Source of the DNA: Phycomyces blakesleeanus NRRL 1555(-)
Lineage: Eukaryota; Mucoromycota; Mucoromycetes; Mucorales; Phycomycetaceae
Direction: 5' to 3'
Length of the DNA: 64,000 bases
NCBI RefSeq assembly: GCF_001638985.1
Contig: NW_017265164.1
Coordinates: 403,689-467,688 of the forward strand
Shown: piece by piece, positions 1 through 12,448 of the stretch
How positions within the stretch are numbered: position 1 is the stretch's first letter
How the letters are laid out: every line of letters begins with the position of its first letter
Program-made: the position numbers and the translations under genes
Notes under the pieces: generated by a model
The model's input: only the letters and a program-made list of their open reading frames with translations
Told to the model about the DNA's origin: nothing
Database searches by the model: none

Positions 1-2521
1 TCTTTCTTTTTGAAGAAAAAAATGGGGAGAGGAATTAAGACGTGTGTTGATTTCTATACTCCTTTAACAATTAGTATTGCTATTATGATTATGGGTTGTG
101 ATGATGGACATGATATTTACTTTATTAATATCGTTCCTAATTCATTCTTTTTTTTTATGCGTTATAGCCTTGCATTGAAACTCTTTAATCAAACAACTAA
201 ATGAAAATAGAAAGGGTAAGAAAGAAGTATTTGAGATATTTGATAGTAATAAGAAAAAGGAAGCCCCAAAGAATTCTTTTTTTTATAACGCCAAAGATCA
301 ATAATTGTACACATTTATTGTATGATTTCCATTAATCAAATCTGACAGACTCGATATTTGTAAAGGTCAATAATTGAATACCCCTTTCTTCTACCTTGTT
401 TCTCTTTTATTGATTCGATCAATATACATGTATATGTGTTTCTTATTGAATATTCATATAATATATATATATAATTTTTGTTTTTGACCTTAACGAAACG
501 GAAATTACACTCGATAAAGCAAGGTACACACACACACACATCATCCGATGACGCTTTGAACACATTGGCTGGATTACAAATATATATGTATTCAAATTAC
601 AGTAGAAAACTATAATATTATAACTAGTGATAAATATACCAAAAGTGTAGAATTCTCTCTATATTTTATGGTTTTGGGTCTTGGGTTCCTTGATCCGATC
701 ACAAAATTGTTTTATGTTGCTTCCTTCAATTGCTCTTCGCAAACGAGCTCCATCGTCTTTTGTTGCAGGATTATTTTGGTGTAAAATCACATTAATTGAT
801 ATACGCGTTAGAGTCTAAAGCACATGCGTGAGTAAGCCAGGCTAAAAAGAAAGATAATAATAAATTGAGGAGCTACAGATAGATTTATAGACTTACATAC
901 TTGGATCATTATCCATTCTATGAGCCGACACTTTGCTAGTCGGCAATAAAATATGCCATCAAACTCATTCAACTCTAGAATCTATTGACGGTCTTCAAAT
1001 GACTTTACCATAGTTGAAAAATGGCTTAGTCTACTTTGAACAATTAATATGTTGTATTTGCCAAAAATAAAATAAAAAAATTATACGTTCCGTTGAAGTA
1101 GGCTTCTATTCAACCTCCAGTCTTTTCTTGCCTTAGTAAAGAAGCAAGTTTCTGGTGGCGATTATGGTGTTTCAACAATTGTGTCCGTCTCGGTCTGTTT
1201 CTGACACCATACGATTAACTCACTCGTATTGCTCTCTATCTCCCATCAGGATTATGATTCGGAATACAAAATGAAATGGGATGCCATCTTTGACATCTTT
1301 TTTCTTCTCTTTATTTCCTATAGTTTTCGTGGTTAAAGAGGTGACTGTTATCAGATTAAACTACCTGTTACTCTCTTGACTAACTAATTAGATATGATAT
1401 CTCTATTCTTTTTGCTCTTTCTTGTACTCTTTTCCCCTAATTCATTTTTTTATACATTTTAAAGGCAGCACATTGTATATGCGATGAAGATATCCATGAT
1501 ACCACCTTAACAACCAGAAAAGAATAATGAAAAACATTGTTGTTGTTCTGGACTTTTGTGAGTCATACTAAAAAATTATGCGCTTGAGGAAGATTATAGA
1601 GCAAAACGCCCATAGATATATACAACCTTTTTATTTTATTTTTATCAAGGGCAAAAGATTAATTTGTTTCAATTTTGATAGGAATCTAGATGATTGGTCT
1701 TGTTTCAATGTTATTTACTATTATAATTTTTGGTTTGATCTTATTTTCTAGAGGGGAGTAGGGGGGGGGGGGGGATTAAGATTCAATCCTTAGTGAGTTT
1801 TATATATATATATAATTAAAATATTATATAGTTCAAGACTTGGAGAACCAATTAATCATGTCCTTTATCTTCAGAGCAGTAGTCACAAGAGTTATATTTT
1901 ATATGTATTGGCCTAATTTAAAGATCGTGTGAACCAATAGCAGCCACCCACAGTAAGGACAAAAATGTATAAAAAAGAAGTAGATAGACAGAGGAAAGAA
2001 GAGGGACAGTCAAAAGTTGAGATTTTTTTTTTAAAAAAAAAAATCAGATCTCTTTTTCTCTCTCTCTGTCTTTGTCACCACCAAATATCTACTTTTTTTT
2101 TTATTAATTCACTATTAAGCGGAGTTATAACCCACAGACGAGATCAAAAACCAGTCATCTTGGCCCAGGGTTGGCAAAAAAAAAATTAAAAAAAAAAGAA
2201 GATTGTTACGCTAGAAATCCAAGTAATCCCTCTAATGGTAGGCGATTATCTAAAGTCTTGATTCTTATGGTAACTCCTTTTTGTCTTTAAAGACTTTAAA
2301 GGTCAATGTCTTTTGTAAATAAAATTCTGACTCGGTGACAAGTGAATTCCAAAAAAAAATAAAAAAATAAAAAAATAAAAAAATACACCCATGCCTTGGC
2401 AACCGTTATTATTTATATAATTCTTTGTTTTCTTCTCAATCTTTCACTTCTTTCACTTCTTCTTTCCACTTTATCTCTCCCCTTTTTTTCTTTTAAAAAA
2501 AAAGAATCCATATATTTGAAA
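1..2521. other. Intergenic, AT-rich, no gene seen
   Basis: No convincing coding region is visible; open frames are short and dominated by low-complexity codons. The stretch holds homopolymer and dinucleotide tracts, including a run of about 14 G near 1760-1774 and A-rich tracts at 2350-2385. The last 100 bases form the leader of the H-protein gene. Confidence 0.6.
2425..2500 (+). promoter_or_regulatory. CT-rich leader of the H-protein gene
   Basis: A strongly pyrimidine-biased tract (repeated TTTCACTTC and TTCTT motifs) ends about 20 bases before the start codon at 2522. CT-rich stretches just upstream of the start are common in highly expressed fungal genes. The role is inferred from position and composition only. 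Confidence 0.4.
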
Positions 2522-3374
2522 ATGTCTCTCAGACTTTTGACCTCCCGCGTTGTCCGTCCTTTCGGTCCTGCTATTCGCCAGTCCGCAACCATCAGTGCCA
2601 TGCGCATGTATGCCAGTAAGTAAAATAGATATTTTGAATCTATAAAACAAACCAAAAGAAAAACCTGGCTTCCTTTATTGTCAGATAATGGAATTTTTGT
2701 ATTTTATTTTTTAAAAATAAATAAATAAATAAATTTATATTGTACTATATTATAAATAGCCAAGAAGTATACCTCCGACCACGAGTGGATCTCAGTTGAA
2801 GGCAACATTGGTACTATTGGTATTACTGACTATGCCCAGAAGGCCCTTGGTGATGTCGTCTTTGTCGAAACCCCTGCTGTCGGTGACTTGGTTGAGAAGG
2901 AGGGTAAGTAACTCTAACAAATCCCAAGTAAAAATTATCTTTAGTGAAAGGGGAATATTTGCTGGTCTTTATGTTGCTTTGTTGGGATAATAGATGAGCA
3001 AAAAAGAACTAAAAAAAAAGGTCATAATACTAAATGCATATTATATATTTTATAGCCCAGATTGGTGCCGTTGAGTCTGTCAAGGCTGCCAGTGATATCT
3101 ACTCTCCCGTCAACGGTGAAGTTGTTGATGTCAACGAGAAGCTCGGTAGCGAGCCTTCTTTGATCAACGAAAGCCCCGAAGAAGATGGTAAGTTTATTTA
3201 TAATATATCTAAATTGTAAAATGCATTTTGTTTGAAATTTGAATAATTGACCTTTTTCATCTTATTTTAGGTTGGTTCGCAAAGATCAAGCTCGACAACC
3301 TCGAACAGATCGAGGGTCTTATGGATGCCAAGGCTTATGCTGCTCACTGTGATGCTTCTGATGAAGAGCATTAA
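2522..3374 (+). CDS. GCV3: Glycine cleavage system H protein, mitochondrial
   Basis: H protein carries the aminomethyl group on a lipoyl arm between the P, T and L proteins of the mitochondrial glycine decarboxylase complex. Four exons (2522-2615, 2760-2903, 3056-3187, 3271-3374) join in frame to 157 aa. Residues 1-31 are rich in Arg, Ser and Ala and free of acidic residues, as in a mitochondrial presequence. The mature part begins [14 protein letters not shown], followed by [21 protein letters not shown] and the lipoylation motif [10 protein letters not shown] with the lipoyl lysine at about residue 89. The C-terminus [23 protein letters not shown] is typical. Length matches the family. All introns are GT-AG and short (68-152 nt). 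The start is the first ATG after the CT-rich leader. Confidence 0.96.
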
Positions 3375-4162
3375 AATCCCATCAAACGAAAAAGAGAGAA
3401 AAAAAAGATTGTCTTGTTTGTTTGTTTGTTTGTTTGTTCGTTTGCTTGCTTGCTTTTCTTCCTCTATGTGTTCTTCTTCTTCTACTACTACTACTACTAC
3501 TACTATTACTATTACTATTACTACCTCTTCTTCATGTTCTCTTACTTATCTACCTCTTGTACTTTAAAGCCCTTTTTCTTTTTATTAAAATGATCATCAA
3601 ATCAAAACCAAATATATATTGTTGTATTTATAATATGTGGTATGGTATAATATACATAAAATGAAAAAGATCTTTTTTTTTGTCTTCTATTCTACTTCTT
3701 TATATCACTCTTGTTAGACAGGCAGATAAAATACATAGGAAAATATTCACTATGTGTTATTAATCAACATTTACAAAAATGAACGAAAATATCAGGTTAC
3801 CAAGGCCAGAAAGTTTAATTCCTTTTTATACAGAAGAAAAAAATATAACTGTGATTTAAACCATTTCTTACATGAATATACCTAGTATACATTTGGCTCT
3901 AATCTCCCCCTTTCTTTTTCCTTATTTAATAAAAACTTGATATCTATTATATATATAGATATATTTTAAAAAAAAATCACACACACAAACACACACACAC
4001 ACACACACACAGATACTCTCTTTCTTTCTTTCTTTCTTTTCTTTTCTTTTCTCTCTCTCGCTTTCTTTATAATACAATCTATACACTATAAGCTACTCTG
4101 CATATTATATACACACAGCAAGCACACACATACAAACACACAAATAAAGAAAAACAACGTTG
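3375..4162. other. Intergenic with microsatellites
   Basis: This is the 3' flank of the H-protein gene and the promoter of the calpain gene. It holds a TTTG-type tetranucleotide run (about 3416-3453), a TTC/TAC trinucleotide run (about 3470-3522), a CA run (about 3980-4010) and a CT-rich tract (4015-4062) before the calpain start. No gene is seen. Confidence 0.6.
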
Positions 4163-7100
4163 ATGGCCCACTCACGGGATTCCCTCAGCTCACGTCTCCA
4201 TTGTACACTTGCTCAGTCGTCCAGTACAATACAACAACTATATACCGACACTTACCTTGAAGCATGCAAGGCTGTCAAACTAGATCAACAAGGCAAAGTT
4301 GACCCTGCCAGAGATGCCTACAGACGTGTCATTCAAGTAATATTACCTTTTCTTCTTTTACAAAAAAAAATGCAGTTTTTTTAAAATTCAAATTATCTTT
4401 TTTTTCTTTTCATTTTTCTCTTGTTTGTCATATATATAAAGATGTTCTCGGAACTATTGAAAACTGGTCGGGTAGATGCTGAACAACTCAAACAAAAACT
4501 TAATGAATATGTCCATCGACTAGACCAGCTCGATCGACTTCAGCAAGCCACAGCCAGACCACCCTTAAAGCTCGCCAGTTCTTCATTCTCTACTAATAAT
4601 GACTCTGACAGCGATGAAGAATGGGATGAATTTAGTCATGTTGTAGAAAAAGCACAGGTAACAAACAAGTTTTTTATTTTATTTTATTTTATTTTATTTT
4701 ATATGCATTAATATATATATATATATATATATATAATAAAAACATAAAGTTGCTTTAATAACATATATTACAAATACAATATATATATATATATATATAA
4801 ACTCAATTTGAATAGTTTGCATTGAATCAAGCTCGAGTAAACGAAGAAAAGGACTACAATGATCAGGCATTGGAATATTATTCTGAAGCAGCCGAATGTT
4901 ATCTAGCAGTTTACAAAGGTAACATACCAATACCAATACCAATAATCAATTAAACAAATTTATCGATTTTCTGTGTTTTTGTTTTTGTTTTAGAGCTTTC
5001 TGTCGATCATCCAAGACGCATTCAAATTCGAAACATGTTTACAACTGCCTTGGATCGAGCAGAGATCGTCAAGGCAATTCAGAAGACCAGTCTTGTCAAA
5101 CTCGAAAAACAAACCCGATCTCCGTCCCTCTCTGTCCCCCAAAACGAAGAACAACAACGCCTGGGTCGCTTGAGAAGCGCTTCGATGTCTTCTGTGGTAT
5201 CTATTCCTGCAGACCGCCCAACAACCATATCTTCCCACAATTCTACAGCAGCCGCGTCCAACTCTTCATCATCCTTATTATCAACACCATCACCGTCCTC
5301 GTTACCGCCATCATTACCGCTGCCCTTACCGTCACCATCACCGTCCCCTTCACCGTTATCGTTACCATTGTCGTCTTCATACTCGAATTCGAATTCGTAT
5401 CTGTCTTTTTCGCCTTTGATTGCAGAACCTGTTGATCAAGACATACTTTCACACCGACTATCAAGTGCTGAGATCGAGGTGCTCAAGTACACATCAAACG
5501 TAAATGGCAAAGTATTCTTACCTTGGGTTGATTCGTCTGATCTCAAAGAGAAATTCTCGTTTGAGAAAAAGTTCTTGTAAGTTTTGTTTGGTGTTATTTT
5601 TTTCTCTTGTGCGTACAAAATACACAATTTATTTGGATATGATGTACATACTTACTGATCTACTGATGTGACCAACTCATTTGTTTTTTATCGTTTCAAA
5701 AAAAAATTATACATTTATAAAGAGACCCTGATGGTTCATTAAGATTGTCTGATAAACAATTAGCTAATTTTGGTGGCTGGAAAAGACCTAGCCAGTTTAT
5801 GCACCAACCACAGATGATTCGTCTGATATCAAGGTACAAATCAATACTCAAACTTTTATATACATTAACAAAAAAAAATTATTTGTTTAGTACAAATATT
5901 ATTCAAGATATTGTTACAGATTGTTCTTTTGTTGCCTCTTTGTGTGTAGCAGCAGCTTATGAGCAAAAGTTCAATAAACAAGTAATAGAAAATAAAAGTT
6001 TAAAAACTGTCATATTAGCCTACTTACATGTTACAAATAGCTTATTACTTCATGTATATACCCTCAAGACAGCAAAGGTCGGCCTTGTTATAATCCAAAT
6101 GGAAAATACGTTATCAAGCTTGTATTTAATGGAATCTCACGCAAAGTAAGTATTATTATTATTTCTTTAAATAAGAATCAAAATAAATAAAAACAAGAAA
6201 ACAAGAAAACAATTGTATTTTCTTTTATTTTCTTGGTAGATCATGATAATAACTTTGTGAATCAACATTAGGTTGGTAAATATCTCAACAAACTTACAGA
6301 TAAACTACATGTATTAAATACTTGTAGTTACATATATTGTATACTTGAATTCGTATGAGTCATAATATATGTAGTTTGATCAAAGGAAACAAGAACCAAA
6401 GAAGACACTTTATAATAATCTTTTTTTATTTTTGTTTCAATAGTTGTGGATGATCTGTTACCTCTTTCTCAAAAGAATACACTAATGTGTACATTCTCTG
6501 CCGACAAAGAAGAACTCTGGGCTAGTATTATCGAAAAAGCAGTATGTTGGTAAAAACTTTTATTTCATTTTTTTTAAAAAAAAAAAAAAAGAAAAGAAAA
6601 ATACAATTTATACCTTTATACCTTTATACATTTATGTTTCATTTATTGAAACAAAATATATCATATCATATCATATCATATCATATTAAAGAAAAGTAAA
6701 AGAATGACTAATATATATATATATATATATTCTATCTAAAAACAAACAACCGAACCAAACCAAATCTAAAAAAGTATATGAAACTTATGGGTGGATACGA
6801 CTTTCCTGGATCGTAAGTCAGAACAAAATGATAGATATATTTACCTACAGTATATGTATATTTCTACAAAAATTTCTATTTTTCTTTTTAACAAGAATAT
6901 AAAATTATATAGGAATTCTGGTATTGACTTGTAGTAAGTATTGTTATTTAACCTTTCTTTCTTTTTTATTATAAGAAAAAAAAACAAATTTAATTTAATT
7001 TGATTTATTTTAATTTTTGAAGCTGTTTAACTGGTTGGATTCCCGAGCACTTGTTTATCCATGAGTAAGTCAATAAGATACACATCTAATCTTGTTGCTC

Positions 7101-10100
7101 TAAAGAAATCATATTAATCAACCAATTCATTCATATGTGCATGTTATTCTTCTTTTATTATATTACATAATATTATATAATATAAAAAACAAAGTGAAAA
7201 GTCATTTGTACCTGAAAAGGTCTGGAATAGGATAATCGAAGGAGCAAAATATGGTAAGATTATATAGATCAAAAGGTATACATATCTCAAGTCATTCTAT
7301 AGGTGATGTACTTGTTACGATTGCTACTGGTGAGATGACAGAAGAAGAAGCATCAAGCATGGGCTTAGTACCTACACATGCATATGCAGTCGTTGGTAAA
7401 TTTCTATTTTTTATAAGAAATAATTGATATAATGCCATGTATTTATATTACATCTAAAAAAAAAAGATATCAAAATGGTCGAGAATAAACGTTTCATGCA
7501 AGTCAAAAACCCATGGAGTCACAAACGATGGAATGGACCCTACAGTCATATGGACACCAAGAATTGGACCCCCCAATTGATGCAAGCTCTGAACTACGAC
7601 CCAACTCTGGCTGGGCAGAGAGACGATGGAATCTTTTGGATTGATTTTGAGTCTGTTTGTTCCTATTTTACCTCTATACATTTGAACTGGAACCCAGAGC
7701 TATTTACTCATCAATGGGTCTTGCATTCGTAAGTGACTAAGCTTTAGTTCATAATAGCAATCATTGCTATAAACAGTACGATAAATCATAGAATTGAACA
7801 TTAAAGGGCCAACCACTATACACACACATAAACATGTTTTTTGTTTTGTTTTACAAATGTATGTATTGGTATATAGGAAGTGGCGCAAAGACATTGGTCC
7901 TAAAAAAGATATCTACAATCTTGGTAAGACAACTAGCACAATATTTTATTTTATTTTATTTTTTGCTTATAATACACAAGATCAAGTTTGCTAATATGCA
8001 TAAATAACAACAAGGTTACAACCCACAATTTCGATTGAGAGTAAATGTACCAGACAAAAAACCAGCTGCAGTGTGGCTCTTACTTTCAAAACACATCATG
8101 GTCACAGAGGAGAATACAGACTACATCACTCTTCACATCTACAACAACACTAATGGCGAGAGAGTATTCTATCCAGGAGAACCATTTAAAGAGGGTACCT
8201 ATGTCAACAGTCCCCACATTCTGGTATGCATATATAATCAATCAATCAATCAACCAACCAGCCATTTGATTCTTTTATTCAAAAAAAAATTAACAATAAT
8301 TATAATTATATTTATAAATATATGCAAATATAGGTTAGGTTTAATGCTCCACCTGGTATAAGTGATTATACTATTGTGGTTTCTCAGCATGAAAAAGAGA
8401 GATCTCTATATTTCACATTGAGATCCTATTCACTTGCGCCCATACAGCTCACCGAAGTACCGATGCGGTATTCTATAGAACAAAAGGTAACAAATTCAAC
8501 TATAGAAAAAAAAATTATCGTATCGTATCGTATCGTATCGTATCGTATCTTATTTTTTTTTTAAAATATTAAGATCCGTGGCGAGTGGACAGACCAGACA
8601 GCTGGTGGAAATGCATCAAGTCCTTCATTTTTGAATAATCCTCAATGGAAGATCACAATCCCATCTCCAGAGTCTGATGATCCAGGCACAGATAAAAACA
8701 ACAATGTTACTGCTACTACTGGAATCTTACTTATGCTAGAAGCCCCGAAATCATTTGCAGTAAATTTGATGCTAGTTGAGGGCGGAAAGAGAGTATCAAG
8801 GCAAGTGATAAACCCCTTGTTTCTTTTTATATTGAATACTTGTATCTATACTCATACATTAAAATAAATAGTGTATCCGTAAGAGACATCTTGGTGGATT
8901 CAGGACCTTACCGACACGGATTTTCCTACTTTGAACTTGAAAATGTCCAACGTTAGTGCTCATATAGTAACATAGCTTTAAGGAAAATTATACCAAGCCA
9001 AGCCAAACCACACTACAGTATATTATATTATATTATATTATTCTATACTGATCTAAATGTCCTACTTATTTATCTATATGTAGCTGGAAGTTATACTGTA
9101 GTAGCGTCTACTTTTGAAGCAGATCTTATCGGAAAGTTTATTCTCACTGTAGCTAGTCTAGTTCCACTTACAGTCGATCCTATCCCAGCAGAAGGAGCCG
9201 TAAGTACTATGATAATAATAGATAACATATTTGAAAATCATAATAATAATAATAATCATAATAATAATAATAATAATAATAATAATGTAAATCTATAAAG
9301 GGTATGTTTCGAAAGATAATACACGGTGAATGGTAAAGTATTCCTTTCTTCTTTCTTTATTTTATTTTGAAACAAACCTACTTATAATATATGGATATGG
9401 ATATACATTTCAACAATTTCTCTTTCTCTATAGGATACGTGGATACAATGCAATGGGGTGTGTAGCCCATAATAATTATAGCAAAAATCCTCGATACTTG
9501 CTGGATATTCGAGAACTGACTACTGTAAAGTAAGTTCTTTCGCTTATTGTTTATTTTTGGTATACATCATTTAACAAAGAAAACCAATACAAAAATGTGT
9601 ATATAATACAATTCGACATATATTTTTATTTTTTTCTTTATAGAATTCGGCTACAGGCTAAAAACATAGAACCCACCCCATCTATGAATATAACTTTGTA
9701 TGAAAAGCACCCTAAAGACACGTTTGGTCAAGAAGTAGCTACTTCTGGACCTTATACCAATGTTATTCAGGTACTTTAAAAATCACATTCCCTTTTCTTT
9801 CTATATAACGTATGTATGTATGTATGTATGTATGTATGTATATTTACCTATTTACTTGCTTGCTTGTAATAAATAAAGGGTGTTGCAACAAACGATATAG
9901 TACTCGGTCAAAATGGAACAGGTAAATTATCATATCATTTTTTTAAAAAAAAGAAATCCACCATAAAATATTAAATATCGTATTGACTTATTTTTAATAC
10001 ATTCGTTTACAAAAAACACACAATACACACACCCAAAAACATTAGGCTACCTTGCTGTTTTTGCTACACATGACAAAGACATTGCAGGCGAATTCACTGC

Positions 10101-10149
10101 ATTTATTTACAGCGATCGTCCTGTCAATGTACGCAGCGATCGTTCATAA
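4163..10149 (+). CDS. Calpain-7 / PalB-type cysteine protease with tandem MIT domains
   Basis: Papain-fold calpain of the CAPN7/PalB(Rim13) family, which acts at endosomal ESCRT-III; the fungal members process the PacC/Rim101 pH-signalling factor. Twenty-five exons join in one frame to 1077 aa. Two N-terminal MIT-like helical repeats (about 1-60 and 85-195) are followed by a Ser/Pro-rich linker near 250-320. The protease core begins at [22 protein letters not shown]. The catalytic triad is visible: Cys407 in [10 protein letters not shown], His574 in VPTHAYAV, Asn594 in [10 protein letters not shown]. Two C-terminal C2-like (calpain domain III) repeats follow, with [19 protein letters not shown] and [20 protein letters not shown]. 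Exons: 4163-4336, 4442-4657, 4816-4918, 4994-5576, 5723-5833, 5891-5981, 6041-6149, 6444-6541, 6775-6812, 6913-6933, 7023-7064, 7195-7253, 7303-7395, 7467-7728, 7877-7923, 8015-8223, 8334-8486, 8574-8800, 8872-8951, 9084-9199, 9301-9332, 9434-9529, 9644-9770, 9879-9921, 10046-10149. Intron 18 starts with GC. Confidence 0.93.
8513..8550. repeat. Pentanucleotide microsatellite (ATCGT)n in calpain intron 17
   Basis: About seven copies of ATCGT lie between the exons ending at 8486 and starting at 8574, so the array is spliced out. An (ATCAT)n run lies in intron 8 (about 6659-6686) and a (GTAT)n run in intron 23 (about 9808-9842). Confidence 0.8.
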
Positions 10150-10468
10150 AGCAAAGTGACAGTAAACAACAGCAACAGTAATAGCAAACAACCAAAATTT
10201 TACATTTGCAACAATTACTAGTACTACTACTACTACTATTATTATTATTATTATTATCTTCACACATAAACACACGCAACACTTATATATATATATATAT
10301 ATCTCCTTTAGCAATTACAATACAGCCATTCTTTCTTTCCTTCTTTCTTTTTTTATAAGACAAAAAAAACACTCAGACACAAAATGACAATCAATCTTTA
10401 TATATAATACATCTTAAATCCTCTTCCTTACACAAACACTATATATATATATATATATTTATATAATC
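10150..10468. other. Convergent intergenic spacer
   Basis: The calpain gene and the Swp1-like gene end towards each other across this AT-rich spacer. It contains CTA/TTA trinucleotide runs (about 10216-10256) and TA runs (about 10284-10302 and 10440-10458). No gene is seen. Confidence 0.6.
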
Positions 10469-11081
10469 TTAAGGTGATGTTCTAATTTTCTGGATCTGAC
10501 TCAATGCACGTTGTCCAGTGGCAGCTGCTACAATTGAAAGCAAGAAAAGGTACCCGAGGGTTTGGAAGATGTTGAACTTGACCCAGTAAAGGAACAGAAT
10601 ATACTCGATGGATGCCAATGACAAAAGGAATGCGACAATTGAAACGGGTCCCATTGATGATGAACTAGTTGTCAAGTCCGAGACAATCTTTGATGGATTG
10701 ATGCCAAGACTGGTCCACTATTTTAAAAAAATATTGTTATTGTTAATATTATTGTTCTTATATGTAATATATCTCTTTATCTCATTCTGTCTTTCTAGGC
10801 ATGTGTATGTGTATGTGTATATGAAAAAAAAGATAGAGATAGACACAGAAAAAAAAAGTTAATATTAATTGTTGATACTTTACACCAGAAATAAGTAATG
10901 CCCATGGCGAAAGAGCTAGGAGCCCAAAGAGCACGGAGAACCACGCAGAAGGCATTACTTCAGGTTGACGGAATACATGGTTGATTTCAGGCAACATTTC
11001 GAATACGTCTTCATTTCCAGCAGCATTCACATGGGCTGCAAGAGCAGTTAGAACAAGCGCGGTGATGATAAAGCGTGTCAT
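10469..11081 (-). CDS. Short ribophorin II / Swp1-like oligosaccharyltransferase subunit
   Basis: Likely subunit of the ER oligosaccharyltransferase that transfers the N-glycan. Two exons (11081-10884 and 10717-10469) join to 148 aa. Residues 1-20 (MTRFIITALVLTALAAHVNA) form a signal peptide. A short linker leads into the family motif INHVFRQPEVMPSAWFSV, then three hydrophobic segments, including IEYILFLYWVKFNIFQTLGYL, and a short basic tail QKIRTSP. The segment from INHVFRQPE to the tail matches the membrane domain of ribophorin II/Swp1. The large lumenal region usual for this family (yeast Swp1 is about 290 aa, vertebrate RPN2 about 630) is missing, so the signal peptide is joined almost directly to the membrane part. 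The intron uses GTAAAG and AG and gives a clean join SG-WTSLG. Confidence 0.85.
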
Positions 11082-11121
11082 TTTTTTTGTATTCGTGCGT
11101 GTTCGTAAGTGTTCGTATGGG

Positions 11122-11152
<31 letters not shown>

Positions 11153-11611
11153 GTATGTATGCCTTTTCTTTTTTAACAAAAAAAAAAGTGAATGAAGCGG
11201 ACTTATTCGCTTAAGATTAGCGCGTTGCAGGTTCTTGATTGGCCATGAAACAACAACCGTCACTCCGATATTTGTTCCATATGGTCTTCTTCAGCAGAAA
11301 AAAAAACCTTATTAATTGTCCCAAAAGAATGATTAATTAGTAGGTTCAATATATCAGTTTCTGGTAATTTTACATGGATTATATAACAACAAGCTGTAGT
11401 ACACTTTTTTTCTTTTTTAAAAAAAAAAAAAAAACAACTCAACTCAATTAAATAAAATATTATTTATTTAATTGCTTTGTGCTGCGCCCAAAATAGCAAA
11501 TGGCTTGAAGAAGTAGTATATACCACGCTTTTACTAATAAAATCATCTAATATAACAGTGTTTTTTTTTCTATTCTTCACATTTTCGATTTATAAATCTA
11601 CAAATCTCAAA
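11082..11611. other. Divergent intergenic region
   Basis: Upstream region shared by the Swp1-like gene (-) and the pseudogene (+). It holds a TA/ATGT run at about 11122-11160 and an A-rich tract near 11418-11434. No gene is seen. Confidence 0.5.
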
Positions 11612-12448
11612 ATGAGCAACAACAACAACGGAAATTCTGTACTAGGCATCCTTTAACACTATCAGGAGACATTCTTCAATTCTCAAAACACCGTTGAGAT
11701 TTCTAATAGCAAAAATGAAAGTTCTGAGCACGATGACAAGTTTTCCAGACAGATGAGAGAAATTATGCTGAATCTCCATACACTTGTCGTGGACATGTAC
11801 ACCACAATTATAATTGCTGGACTTACTGGTAGCCTTGACAACGTCATCAGGCCTTCTTTAATGGCTCGCCTGTACATCTTCAAAAAGTGCGTTTGACCAG
11901 CACAAACGTTAATTGAATCACAATCCATTAATGAACACATTTCCAACATTATTTTCATGACGAGACTGGTCCCAGCAGCTTCTATGGGCATTACAGAATA
12001 CACAGAGAGACGTTGGATATGATTGTGTGTGTATGAAAGGAGGACCGTGTGCTCAGATCTTCTGAACAAAGAGACATTTTGAGTCCTCCTGTGCGGAAAC
12101 AGGTAGCAGTTGTTTTTTTAGCGTCTGACAAATACTCACTTTGGGTACCAAATGGAATCAGAGATGCTTGGTATAAGCCAAGCTTCTTACAATCGTTTTA
12201 CTGCCAGGTTCATGAGTGCAATTTTTTGGCGTTTCTACCCATACAACATCAGACGGGCAGCATTAACTCAAGAATCCAATGAGATAATGGCCGGTTCTGG
12301 TATTGCAGTTAAAGGTTCTGGGTACGCCCACTTACAAGAGTATATTAGAGCAATTGATGGGAAGATTGTAACCATCCAAAAGGCAAGCATTCGAGGCTGT
12401 TGTATTTGGGATACTTTAATATCCAATATCATATACGAGCCCAGATAG
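11612..12448 (+). pseudogene. Decayed protein-coding gene of unknown family
   Basis: From the ATG at 11612 (MSNNNNGNSVLGIL) a protein-like frame continues through a TAA at about 11654 and a TGA at about 11895. It contains stretches such as KFSRQMREIMLNLHTLVVDMY and ISNIIFMTRLVPAASMGITEY. A further in-frame stop follows near 12018, and a frame change separates VFLASDKYSLWVPNGIRDAWY from RFMSAIFWRFYPYN, which runs on to a stop at 12446-12448. No short intron removes all the breaks. The family is not recognised; it may be a lineage-specific repeated gene. Seen: composition and continuity of coding-like sequence with several breaks. Inferred: inactivation. Confidence 0.5.

Noticed and set aside
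5745..6149. Single 134-aa frame through the calpain locus
   Set aside because: It reads through an intron (5982-6040) into the wrong frame; splicing restores [24 protein letters not shown], which matches calpain-7.
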